The notes under the pieces were generated by a model. It did no database searches, had not been told where the DNA came from, and was given only the letters and a program-made list of their open reading frames with translations. DNA of 64,000 bases, taken from assembly GCA_024402435.1 (NCBI GenBank), contig JAKSTU010000005.1, positions 1 to 64,000 on the forward strand, written 5' to 3'. The first letter of the stretch is position 1; every line of letters begins with the position of its first letter. The translations under genes were made by a program, and so were the position numbers. Below are positions 8,344 to 15,997 of this stretch, piece after piece. The stretch is from Treponemataceae bacterium (GTDB lineage: Bacteria > Spirochaetota > Spirochaetia > Treponematales > Treponemataceae).

Positions 8344-8452
8344 ATTATCCTTAGATACTAGAAAAGGATTAAATATAATTCTATATTGATGTTAAAGGAT
8401 TAAGTTTAATCCTTTGTGTTTTGTAAAGTTTATTTTCTTACCCTTAAGGATA
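8344..8452. promoter_or_regulatory. Palindromic operator and half-sites between regulator and R-M gene
   Basis: Seen: a perfect 22-bp palindrome at 8394-8415 with arms AAAGGATTAA and TTAATCCTTT, plus related half-sites at about 8346-8353 (TATCCTTA), 8373-8382 (AAAAGGATTA) and 8443-8452 (CTTAAGGATA). The last overlaps the Shine-Dalgarno of the R-M gene. Likely binding sites of the XRE protein, controlling both directions. Confidence 0.7.
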
Positions 8453-8456
8453 ACAA

Positions 8457-10847
8457 ATGTCTCTTTATGATGAACTGCAGAAAACAACTTCGGAAGAAGA
8501 TGTAAAAGACCTTTACATAAAAGCCCTTAAACTTAAAGGCTATCAGAAAAATCTTATAGATATTCAGACAAAAGAAATCTGGTTTGAAGCAAAACATGGT
8601 GGCGGACATTCCACTTATGAAATGTTCACACAGTTGTTGAGATATGTGTTCGTGGCTTTGAAAAATGGAGAAGAAATCCCTCCGTTTTTATGTGTTATAG
8701 ATACGAAAAAAGCTGCCCTCATGAAAACAGAGACTGTACTGCCTTTTCTGAAGGACAAAAATATTGATATCAAGTGGGGAAAATCTGCCAGCGATGTTAC
8801 TCAGGACGCACTGGATAAAGTAAGCCAGTTTATTGGTACGCATTTTGTTTCCTATAATATTCAGCTGAACGAAAATGAATTTATTGAAGCTGTTCATAAT
8901 GCAATAGAAAAAGGCGAAATTATACGAACCCAGATTACGCCGGACAACTTGAAGCAGGTTTTTGACAAATGGGTTGAAATGATCGGGAAAGAAATCAAGG
9001 GCGTCTCTCAGGAAGATTATGCCCTGCTTTTTTATGCTGACATTATGAACGACGGAACTGTAAGCACTCACGAAAATCTTCCGGCGGAACTTTTGCACAA
9101 GGGAACAAAACCTGTTTTTTCTCTGAACGGAAAACTTTATGAACTTGGAAGCGTAGAAGGCTATAGAAAATTCTGGGCAATTTTCGACAGGCCTCCGAAG
9201 GAAGAATACAGAAACTATCTTTTGGAACGCCGCGACAGTCTGATTCCTTATGACGAAAGAAGTTTTAAAGGCGCATATTACACGCCGCTGCATGTTGTAG
9301 ACAAAGCCTATGAGCTGCTGAACAAAACGCTGGGTAACGGCTGGCAGAAAGAATACATTGTCTGGGATATGTGCTGCGGTGTTGGCAATCTTGAAACGAA
9401 ACACTCAAATCCTCGCAATATTTTTATGAGCACGCTGGATCAGGCTGATGTGGACGTGATGAAAGCTGCAAAAACCTGTGTTGCTGCCCAAAGGTTTCAG
9501 TACGACTATTTGAATGACGACATTACAGACGACGGAGAAATTGATTATTCGCTTACAAATAAAGTGCCGGAAAGCTTAAGAAAAATCATCGCCGACGCAA
9601 AAGCCGGGAAAAAGAAAATACTGGTGCTGATAAATCCGCCTTATGCGGAAAGTGGTGAAGGTTTTAATCAGGGCAATAAGGAAAAAGTAGCCAAAACAAA
9701 ATTTGCAGCTATGTGTATGAATAGATACGGTAAAGCAACGAATGAACTTTTTACTCAGTTTGTAGCAAGAATAGCTTTAGAAATTCCTAATGCAACACTG
9801 GCAATGTTTTCAACACTTAAATATATCAATTCCAATAATTTTGAAAATTTTAGGAATGTTTGGAATGCAAAATATTTAAATGGTTTTATTGTTCATTCAA
9901 AATCATTTGATGGATTGGATGGCGATTTTCCAATTGGATTTCTCATTTGGAAAACGAAAAATGATAATGAAACTAAATATCAAATTTCAGAAATTTCATG
10001 TGAAATATTAAATAAAAATGCAGAAGCAGAAGGTGAAAAGAAATTTTATAATATTGCTACTTCAAACTTTTTAAGTAAATGGATAAAAAGACCAAAGATA
10101 AATGATGAAAACGTAATTGCATTAAAAAATGCTGTAACTGTAGCTGGGGTAGGAAAATGGTCTGATGGTGCGATTGGTCATTTATTATGTGATAGTAATG
10201 ATTTACAAAATTCAGGACAAGCTACATCAATTTTTAGCTCTACCGTTAAAATAGGACATAAAGGAACTTGTTATGTTACTTCTGAAAACTTATGGCAAAT
10301 TGCTGTAATTTTTACAGTAAGACAAATAATAAGGCATACATGGAAAAATCATAATGACCAGTTTTTGATTCCAAATAAAGAATTAGATGAAGAATTTATA
10401 AACGACTGCTTAATATGGATGTTATTTAACGGCAAAAACCTTACCGCCAGCGCCGATAACCTTGAATGGAACGGTCAGAAATGGTCAATCGTAAATCACT
10501 TTATTCCTTTCACAGAAGCAGAAGTAAATGCGCCGGACAGGTTTGAAAGCGATTTTATGGTTCAGTATATGGCAGGCAAAACGTTCTCAGCAGAATCACA
10601 GAATGTACTGGAGCAGGGCAGACTCCTCTGGAAGAAATATTTTGAGATTGATATAAACCATTCAATACGCGAAGAATTAAAACTGAACCGTGCAGACGTA
10701 GGCTGGTATCAGATAAGGCAGGCAATAAAACGCTACAACGAAAACGGCGAAAACATTCCCGTCCGGTTTGACGATTTTGAAAATGCCTATGCAATTCTAA
10801 CGGAAAAGTTAAGACCCCAAGTCTACGAATACGGCTTTTTGAAATAA
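8457..10847 (+). CDS. Single-chain restriction endonuclease and N6-adenine methyltransferase (Type IIG-like)
   Basis: A 796-residue protein. Residues about 20-110 contain D35 and E44-A45-K46 in an arrangement resembling a PD-(D/E)XK nuclease core. The methyltransferase region carries GAYYTP (272-277), SAM-binding motif I DMCCGVGNLE (304-312) and catalytic NPPY (393-396), the gamma-type adenine methylase order. Residues about 400-655 should include target recognition; residues 655-796 form a C-terminal helical region. Start supported by AAGGA eight bases upstream. The DNA from about 9660 to 10425 is far richer in A and T than the rest of the gene. Recognition sequence unknown. It could be a methylase with a degenerate nuclease. 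Confidence 0.85.
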   Translation: MSLYDELQKTTSEEDVKDLYIKALKLKGYQKNLIDIQTKEIWFEAKHGGGHSTYEMFTQLLRYVFVALKNGEEIPPFLCVIDTKKAALMKTETVLPFLKDKNIDIKWGKSASDVTQDALDKVSQFIGTHFVSYNIQLNENEFIEAVHNAIEKGEIIRTQITPDNLKQVFDKWVEMIGKEIKGVSQEDYALLFYADIMNDGTVSTHENLPAELLHKGTKPVFSLNGKLYELGSVEGYRKFWAIFDRPPKEEYRNYLLERRDSLIPYDERSFKGAYYTPLHVVDKAYELLNKTLGNGWQKEYIVWDMCCGVGNLETKHSNPRNIFMSTLDQADVDVMKAAKTCVAAQRFQYDYLNDDITDDGEIDYSLTNKVPESLRKIIADAKAGKKKILVLINPPYAESGEGFNQGNKEKVAKTKFAAMCMNRYGKATNELFTQFVARIALEIPNATLAMFSTLKYINSNNFENFRNVWNAKYLNGFIVHSKSFDGLDGDFPIGFLIWKTKNDNETKYQISEISCEILNKNAEAEGEKKFYNIATSNFLSKWIKRPKINDENVIALKNAVTVAGVGKWSDGAIGHLLCDSNDLQNSGQATSIFSSTVKIGHKGTCYVTSENLWQIAVIFTVRQIIRHTWKNHNDQFLIPNKELDEEFINDCLIWMLFNGKNLTASADNLEWNGQKWSIVNHFIPFTEAEVNAPDRFESDFMVQYMAGKTFSAESQNVLEQGRLLWKKYFEIDINHSIREELKLNRADVGWYQIRQAIKRYNENGENIPVRFDDFENAYAILTEKLRPQVYEYGFLK

Positions 10848-10861
10848 CACCAAAAAATCCC

Positions 10862-10889
10862 GCTGTACTGATCAGCTGCCTTTTTTGTG
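10862..10889 (+). terminator. Weak terminator after the R-M gene
   Basis: GCTG, seven-base loop, CAGC and then a T tract. The surrounding sequence is related to the better terminator at 11843-11881 (shared CTGATCAGC), suggesting duplication of this end during island turnover. Confidence 0.45.
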
Positions 10890-11126
10890 CACCATCACGA
10901 TAGTAGAGTCCGCACCATCACGGTAATCCGTTTCGCCTTCCGAGGATATTCAATCAGTTCGCGCGAGTGAAAATCAAAATGAATTTTGATTTAATCATTT
11001 TTGTGCGAACAAGATTAATGACTTTTTTAGACAAACTGTTTCCTTTGCAACAATATTATCAAATATATTTTTTGCATGATATACATGATATAATAGAAGA
11101 AAATGAGCTTTCCCTGGAGATACATT
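10890..11126. other. AT-rich non-coding stretch with dyads
   Basis: No gene seen. It contains two copies of GCACCATCACG(A/G)TA (about 10888-10930), a perfect dyad ATCAAAAT-GA-ATTTTGAT near 10975-10992 nested between imperfect GTTCGC and GCGAAC arms (about 10958-11011), and AT-rich DNA with TATAAT-like strings (about 11085-11095) that could be the promoter for the remnant genes downstream. Confidence 0.5.
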
Positions 11127-11242
11127 ATGAGTGAAAACCCTCTTCCGGAACAAAAAGCCGGGCAGAAATCTCTAAGGCAACTGCGGTTTTCAAAAATTTG
11201 CTCAAAGATGTAAAAAACGATATTGAAGAGATTGAAGAATAA
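11127..11242 (+). pseudogene. Small degenerate gene upstream of the rhuM remnant
   Basis: An ATG at 11127 with GGAG eight bases upstream starts MSENPLPEQKAGQ. Reading then continues sensibly only after a frame change near 11165, as AEISKATAVFKNLLKDV and further acidic residues, ending at a stop (11240-11242) that overlaps the next ATG as TAATG. The intact product would be about 38 residues. Function unknown. The overlap suggests it was once co-translated with rhuM. Confidence 0.5.
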
Positions 11243-11785
11243 TGGAAAATCCAAACAAAAGTTACATCGTAATTTATCAGACACAGGATGGTCTTGCCAA
11301 AATAAATGTAAAAATTTGAAGATGAAACTGAATGGCTTACTCAAGCACAGCTTGTGGAATTGTATCAGTCAAGTAAGGCAAATATCAGTGAACATATAAA
11401 GCACATTTTTGAAGAAGGCGAACTTACTGAAGAGTCAACTGTTCGGAATTTCCGAACAGTTCAGATTGAAGGCGATTTTCCGACAAAAAAAGATATCTAG
11501 ATCGCAAAAAATAATCTTACACAAGATGAATTGAAAATCTTAAACAATCTGGTTTCAGCATATTTTGATTTGGCAGAAATTAACGCAATTGAACACAAAA
11601 CTATGTACATGAGTGACTATGTTGAACATCTGGACAGAATTCTTTCTTCAACAGGAAAAGAAGTTCTGGACAACGCCGGATCCATCAGTCATAAGCAGAC
11701 CATGGAAAAAGCAGAAGCGGAATACCAGAAGTTTATTCAGAAAAATCTATCTCCTGTGGAAAAAACTGCGAAGGACGCTGAATAA
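11242..11785 (+). pseudogene. rhuM: RhuM-family protein remnant (frameshift, stop and internal deletion)
   Basis: Three pieces of a RhuM-family protein lie in order. The N-terminus (11242-11318) reads MENPNKSYIVIYQTQDGLAK and is cut by one extra A in a poly-A run at about 11310. Restoring the frame gives FEDETEWLTQAQLVELYQSS through HIKHIFEEGELTEEST. An in-frame TAG follows at about 11499. The C-terminal segment then continues in the same frame with YFDLAEINAIEHKTMYMSDY and ISHKQTMEKAEAEYQKF. The central part of the family, which I recall as well over 100 residues, is missing. RhuM genes are often found beside restriction systems; their function is poorly known. Confidence 0.8.
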
Positions 11786-11842
11786 TTAAAGTTGGTCTGC
11801 AATTCCTCATTTGAATAAGCTCTTTCATAGACCACTTTTGTA

Positions 11843-11881
11843 AAAAAAAAAGACCGCTGACTGATCAGCGGCCTTTTTTTT
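11843..11881. terminator. Bidirectional terminator between rhuM remnant and fba
   Basis: Arms CCGCTGA and TCAGCGG around a CTGA loop, with an A tract on the left and a T tract on the right, so it can stop transcription from both sides. Confidence 0.85.
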
Positions 11882-11909
11882 ATGAACCGGCTTTATTTCC
11901 GGCAGTCAA

Positions 11910-12905
11910 TCAAAGTTTGTCGTTTGATCCGAGAACTTCAACAATTTTGTGCTCGTACATCTTCTGCATGTTTTCGCGTGCAGGTTTCAGGTACTGGCGG
12001 GGATCGAAGTGTTCGGGATGTTCGTTGAAGTATTTGCGTACAGCAGCTGTCATTGCAAGGCGTGAGTCAGAGTCAATGTTGATTTTGCAAACTGCTGATT
12101 TTGAAGCTTCGCGGAGCTGTTCTTCGGGGATACCGACTGCATCGGGAAGTTTACCGCCGTTTGCGTTGATTGTATCAACTTCTTCCTGAGGAACTGATGA
12201 AGATCCGTGGAGAACAATCGGGAATCCGGGGATTCTCTTTTCGATTTCGTGCAGTACGTCAAAAGCGAGCGGCGGAGGAACCAGTTTTCCTTCTGCGTTG
12301 CGTGTGCACTGTTCGGGTTTGAATTTGTATGCACCGTGTGATGTACCGATTGAAATAGCCAGTGAGTCACAGCCTGTGCGTTTTGAGAAGTCTTCAACTT
12401 CTTCAGGTTTTGTGTAGTGTGAAACTTCTGAAGCAACTTCGTCTTCTACACCGGCGAGAACACCGAGCTCAGCTTCTACAGTAACATCGTGTGCGTGAGC
12501 GTATTCAACTACTTTTTTTGTAAGAGCAATGTTTTCTTCGTAGGGCAGTGCAGAACCGTCGATCATTACTGAAGAGAATCCGTTGTCAATACAATCTTTG
12601 CAGAGTTCGAATGAATCACCGTGGTCCAGGTGAAGAACGATCTGGGGATTTGCACAGCCCAGTTCTTTTGCATATTCAACAGCACCCTGTGCCATGTAGC
12701 GGAGGATTGTTCCGTTTGCATAGTTGCGAGCACCTTTTGAAACCTGCATGATAACGGGTGATTTTGTTTTAACTGCAGCCTGAACAATAGCCTGCATCTG
12801 TTCCATTGTGTTGAAGTTGAAAGCAGGAATAGCGTATCCGCCTTTAACAGCCTTTGCAAACATTTCTTTTGTGTTTACCAGGCCGAGTTCTTTGTAACTG
12901 GTCAT
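11910..12905 (-). CDS. fba: Class II fructose-bisphosphate aldolase
   Basis: A 331-residue metal-dependent aldolase that cleaves fructose 1,6-bisphosphate into the triose phosphates used by TpiA. Visible signatures are IVLHLDHGDSFE with the zinc-binding and catalytic His/Asp, AELGVLAGVEDEV, and IGTSHGAYKF followed by VLHGSSSVP with further zinc ligands. The start at 12905 follows AAGGAG by six bases; a ten-residue longer frame has no such signal. A dyad (CAATCTCT / AGAGATTG) lies in its promoter region. Ends at a bidirectional terminator. Secure. Confidence 0.97.
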   Translation of the reverse strand: MTSYKELGLVNTKEMFAKAVKGGYAIPAFNFNTMEQMQAIVQAAVKTKSPVIMQVSKGARNYANGTILRYMAQGAVEYAKELGCANPQIVLHLDHGDSFELCKDCIDNGFSSVMIDGSALPYEENIALTKKVVEYAHAHDVTVEAELGVLAGVEDEVASEVSHYTKPEEVEDFSKRTGCDSLAISIGTSHGAYKFKPEQCTRNAEGKLVPPPLAFDVLHEIEKRIPGFPIVLHGSSSVPQEEVDTINANGGKLPDAVGIPEEQLREASKSAVCKINIDSDSRLAMTAAVRKYFNEHPEHFDPRQYLKPARENMQKMYEHKIVEVLGSNDKL

Positions 12906-12932
12906 GTCTGACTCCTTGGTTTGATAACAGAT

Positions 12933-12963
12933 CAATCTCTAAAAATTTATATAATAGAGATTG
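12933..12963. promoter_or_regulatory. Dyad in the fba upstream region
   Basis: Perfect 8-bp arms CAATCTCT and AGAGATTG separated by 15 AT-rich bases containing -10-like sequence on the minus strand. Either an operator over the promoter or a leader hairpin of fba. Confidence 0.45.
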
Positions 12964-13025
12964 GTTTATATTAAATAATTGCAGTAAAATAATCAAGTCG
13001 GAAGGTCCAAGTGCCGATATTGAGT

Positions 13026-13054
13026 TTGACAAAGTATGTGTCAACAAATATAAT
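13026..13054 (+). promoter_or_regulatory. Perfect consensus promoter of the FlaA pair
   Basis: TTGACA at 13026-13031, exactly 17 nt, TATAAT at 13049-13054. Full match to the vegetative sigma consensus suggests strong constitutive expression. Confidence 0.88.
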
Positions 13055-13131
13055 TCAAGCCGATAATATTGAAGAAATGTGACAGAATCACAGTCTGATT
13101 GCCTTTCGCTTGAAAATTAAAGGAGTTTTGG

Positions 13132-13890
13132 ATGAAACAGGGCGGTTTAATCTGCATTTGTCTCGTACTCGTAAGTTTGCTTTGTGTGCCTGTTTTTGCA
13201 CAGCCCAACACAAAAAGTGTCGAGACTATTCTCATTGACAATTTCGATGACCCTGATGCAAAAGACTGGGTGTGGGATGTATCTGCCAGCCGGTCAATTC
13301 ACGTCGAAAAAGACAGCAATGGTGATGTAATTGCTGCCAAATCATATCCGCAGTTCGGTTATGCAGAAGGAATCCCGAATTCACTTCGTGCTTATCGTAC
13401 AGCTGCTGACGGAACACCTTTTGTTCTTGGTGCCCAGGTTTCTTATGACCGCAAGGGTGACAACTGGTTTGAAGTCTATCCCGCAGACCGCGATACAGGT
13501 GCTGTGTACGAAATCCCCCTTATGGGTCAGGTTTCTCAGATTGACTTTTGGACATGGGGTGCAAACTATCTGTACTACCTGGAAGTAATCATCCGTGATG
13601 CTTACGGAACAGTACATGTTCTTCCTGCAACCACAATGAATTTTGAAGGATGGAGAAACATTATTGTTCAGATTCCTACATATATTCGCCAGCAGTCAAA
13701 GCTGCGTTCAGGTCCGGAAAATCTGACTTTCATCGGATTCAGAGTACGTGCAGATGCAAATGAATATGCAGATGACTTTGCTATTTACTTTGATCAGCTG
13801 CGCTATACAACTTACACAATGAACTTTATTTACGATGGTTATGAGCTGCGCAAACCTAACTTTGCTGCTCAGGAGGAGTCCGGTAAATGA
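13132..13890 (+). CDS. FlaA-type flagellar filament sheath protein
   Basis: Exported protein of 252 residues with an N-terminal signal peptide (hydrophobic 5-22, cleavage near VFAQ). It matches the spirochaete FlaA outer-layer family: acidic start with ILIDNFDDPDAKDWVWDVSA, then IDFWTWGANYLYYLEVII, GWRNIIVQIPTYI and LTFIGFRVRAD. FlaA proteins coat the periplasmic flagellar filament. Shine-Dalgarno AAGGAG lies six bases before ATG. The last codons overlap the start of the second FlaA gene, so they are coupled. The tandem arrangement resembles the paired FlaA-like genes of other treponemes. Confidence 0.85.
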   Translation: MKQGGLICICLVLVSLLCVPVFAQPNTKSVETILIDNFDDPDAKDWVWDVSASRSIHVEKDSNGDVIAAKSYPQFGYAEGIPNSLRAYRTAADGTPFVLGAQVSYDRKGDNWFEVYPADRDTGAVYEIPLMGQVSQIDFWTWGANYLYYLEVIIRDAYGTVHVLPATTMNFEGWRNIIVQIPTYIRQQSKLRSGPENLTFIGFRVRADANEYADDFAIYFDQLRYTTYTMNFIYDGYELRKPNFAAQEESGK

Positions 13891-14624
13891 AAAAATTAGC
13901 TGCTGTTATTGCAATTCTGTGCCTTGCCGGTTCAGTTTTTGCCCAGTATTCACTGACTGATCCCAATCCTGCAGAAAGCGCTGATTCTGCACGCCAGGCT
14001 CTGCGTGAGATTTCTCTGGATTTGTTTGAACGTGAAGGTTCCTGGAACTGCCGCATCTCTTCTGATGACGGTGTAATTACAGGACGCCTTTTTGACGGTG
14101 GACCTTATTCCAATCTGGAAGCAGAAGAACGTGCTGATATGGTTGCCCTGCCTTCTGAAGTAGCCGGTGCAACAAATACAAAAGTATATGGTGTTAAAGT
14201 TGAATTCTTCCACCGCGGAATCAATTCATTCTTTATTACCGCTGCACGCCCCATTCCGATTGAAGGTGTTACAAAGACAGTTTCTGTTTGGGTTGCAGGA
14301 CGCAATCAGGCTCATTCTCTGACACTTCTGGTTCAGGACTACTTCGGAAACAATTTTGAAGTATATATGGGTTCTCTTGCATTCTCAGGCTGGAGAAAGC
14401 TTACAGTTGCCATTCCGCCTTCATCAGACGGAAAACGCGGTATCGTTCAGCAGAGCGCATACTGGGGTGAACGTCCCGGACTCCGCATTGTCGGTTTCCG
14501 CGTAGACTGCGATCCTGAGACAGCTTACGGTCAGTACTACATGTACATGGACGACTTGCGCGCCATTACAGACCTGTATGACATGGAAAACCGTGATGCT
14601 GACAACCCCAGTGACAACTGGTAA
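13887..14624 (+). CDS. Second FlaA-type flagellar filament sheath protein
   Basis: Exported paralogue of 245 residues, signal peptide with cleavage near VFAQ. It shares the architecture of its neighbour: a central VSVWVAGRNQAHSLTLLV strand region, AFSGWRKLTVAIP and LRIVGFRVDCDPETAYGQ near the C-terminus. Starts four bases before the upstream stop (ATGA overlap), with GGAGG a few bases before, so the two sheath proteins are made in a fixed ratio. A hairpin terminator follows directly. The specific FlaA subtype cannot be fixed from sequence. Confidence 0.85.
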   Translation: MKKLAAVIAILCLAGSVFAQYSLTDPNPAESADSARQALREISLDLFEREGSWNCRISSDDGVITGRLFDGGPYSNLEAEERADMVALPSEVAGATNTKVYGVKVEFFHRGINSFFITAARPIPIEGVTKTVSVWVAGRNQAHSLTLLVQDYFGNNFEVYMGSLAFSGWRKLTVAIPPSSDGKRGIVQQSAYWGERPGLRIVGFRVDCDPETAYGQYYMYMDDLRAITDLYDMENRDADNPSDNW

Positions 14625-14645
14625 ATTCCTTTAGTTTGTATATAC

Positions 14646-14685
14646 AGCCCTGAGTTTGTGTCAAAACAGCTCAGGGCTTTTTTTA
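14646..14685 (+). terminator. Terminator after the FlaA pair
   Basis: Perfect 9-bp arms AGCCCTGAG and CTCAGGGCT followed by seven T; it reaches into the 3' end of the convergent hypothetical gene. Confidence 0.9.
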
Positions 14686-15362
14686 TACTCAATCAGTTTT
14701 CCGTTTTGTCCGCATTTTTCTATTGCATTCATGTGGAAGAGAACCCAGAGAATCAAGTTTGCTTCTTTGTTGCAGCCCATTTCTTTCAGTGTCCGTGATG
14801 AAAAAACTTCCGGAAGGGACTCGGGCAGCAATGCAAAATAATCTTCCGCATTTGTAAAAACTTTCCTGTCTGTAATTGCAATCAGCTCTTTGTCCGATTT
14901 GTACCAGTTCTTGCGGAACCGCCGGCTTTTGTTTTTCAGCTGAACCGGTTCTTCCGTGCGGATCCGGTGTTCTTCCTGTGTTATCTGAATCACTTCCAGC
15001 GAAAAACCCGGCTTCAGCAGAAGCTCTGTCAGGCCTGTAATCTGTGAAAAAAGAGAAATCCAGTTCTGTTTTTTGGGACTTTTCCGCCTTGAAATCTTTT
15101 CCCCGTTTTCATCTGTAAGATGAATGTAATTGCATGTAACCATCGGATAAACCACGCGGACTTTGCGGTTTTTCAAGAAAACAGTGCATTTTTCCTTCAG
15201 TTTTCCCAAGTTCCCGGTCTGAATTTCGATCACAGAATCGTCTTCTGCCAGAATGTCACAAATGAATCCGTCCAGTTTAACTTCCTGTTTCCCGTTGAAT
15301 TCCAGGGAATACATGGTTTTGAGAGTGTGATGCAGTTTTGATTCGTTGTAAGTGTTGATCAT
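14661..15362 (-). CDS. Hypothetical protein with a possible PD-(D/E)XK-like N-terminal fold
   Basis: A 233-residue soluble protein. The N-terminal third (about 20-60) has the spacing of a nuclease-like core: LDGFICDIL, then SVIEIQTGNLGKL, where D..E-x-Q replaces the usual D..E-x-K. The rest is basic (KNKSRRFRKNWYKSDKEL) and ends with a small helical domain (SLPEVFSSRTLKEMGCNKEA). I do not recognise a named family; similar proteins occur in treponemes as far as I recall. A start at 15362 is preferred because AGGA lies six bases upstream. A GTG/ATG at 15401 sits almost on a TATAGT -10 box. Confidence 0.65.
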   Translation of the reverse strand: MINTYNESKLHHTLKTMYSLEFNGKQEVKLDGFICDILAEDDSVIEIQTGNLGKLKEKCTVFLKNRKVRVVYPMVTCNYIHLTDENGEKISRRKSPKKQNWISLFSQITGLTELLLKPGFSLEVIQITQEEHRIRTEEPVQLKNKSRRFRKNWYKSDKELIAITDRKVFTNAEDYFALLPESLPEVFSSRTLKEMGCNKEANLILWVLFHMNAIEKCGQNGKLIEYKKSPELF

Positions 15363-15467
15363 ATCCGGTCCTGTCCATAATTTATCAGACTTTTTCATCA
15401 CTATACAAGCGTCGTTAAGTAAATGTTGATTTTTTTGATTTTTTTGGAAAGTGGGAGTTGTGATACG

Positions 15468-15495
15468 TTGACATGAAATAAAAATGTATTAAAAT
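15468..15495 (+). promoter_or_regulatory. Promoter of the division (dcw) operon
   Basis: TTGACA at 15468-15473, 16-nt spacer, TAAAAT at 15490-15495. Transcription would start at about 15502, just before the MraZ boxes. Confidence 0.85.
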
Positions 15496-15503
15496 GGTTA
15501 ACA

Positions 15504-15538
15504 AGTGGGAAATAGTGGAGATTAGTGGTAATAAGTGG
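15504..15538 (+). promoter_or_regulatory. MraZ operator: four AGTGG boxes with 10-bp period
   Basis: AGTGG begins at 15504, 15514, 15524 and 15534, exactly one helical turn apart, and a fifth AGTGGG lies upstream at about 15450. MraZ of other bacteria represses its own operon by binding direct GTGG-type repeats spaced this way. The last box ends one base before the mraZ ATG, so it overlaps the ribosome-binding region. Confidence 0.88.
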
Positions 15539-15539
15539 T

Positions 15540-15983
15540 ATGGAATTGTTGACCGGTGAATACCGCAACACGCTGGATGAGAAAGGGCGAATCCTTTTTC
15601 CGGCAAGATTGCGGCAGGAGATAACAGGAAATGTTCTCATCATCACCCAGGCATTGGATCACTGCTTGTGGCTCTATACTCCCGAAGAATGGAAAAATCT
15701 GTCATCTAAACTGATGGAATCTGCTTCGCCTTTTGACCCGAAAGCCCGTCTTGTAGTGCGTCGTCTTGTGGCGCCTGCGCAGGAAGTGGAATTTGACAAA
15801 GCAGGCCGTCTTTCTATCCCTCAAAGTTTGCGCCAATATGCCGGCCTTACCAAGGAATGCGTTGTATTGGGAATCAACAAGTACATGGAGCTTTGGGATT
15901 CCGAAAAATACCGCGAATACCTTGCTGAAAGTGAAGATTCTTTCATGGAAGCAACGGAAGGTCTTAGGGATATTTGCTTTTAA
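15540..15983 (+). CDS. mraZ: Transcriptional regulator MraZ
   Basis: A 147-residue protein with two AbrB-like halves. The first has TGEYRNTLDEKGRILFPARL; the second has VEFDKAGRLSIPQSLRQYAG. These are the paired DxxGR DNA-binding signatures of MraZ. It controls the division and cell-wall cluster by binding direct repeats, and four such boxes lie directly upstream of its start. The ATG at 15540 is chosen because the MraZ family starts there and the promoter lies upstream of it. First gene of the operon running through ftsZ. Confidence 0.95.
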   Translation: MELLTGEYRNTLDEKGRILFPARLRQEITGNVLIITQALDHCLWLYTPEEWKNLSSKLMESASPFDPKARLVVRRLVAPAQEVEFDKAGRLSIPQSLRQYAGLTKECVVLGINKYMELWDSEKYREYLAESEDSFMEATEGLRDICF

Positions 15984-15997
15984 AAACGGAGTGAATA

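Noticed and set aside
8688-9404. Open frame opposite the R-M gene
   Set aside because: Antisense to conserved methylase motifs; no support of its own.
10890-11126. tRNA or attachment site at the edge of the defence island
   Set aside because: No cloverleaf, no GTTCGANNC box with a CCA end, no integrase or flanking direct repeats were seen.
12933-12963. Known riboswitch in the fba leader
   Set aside because: Only one simple dyad is present; it lacks the multi-stem layout of recognised classes.
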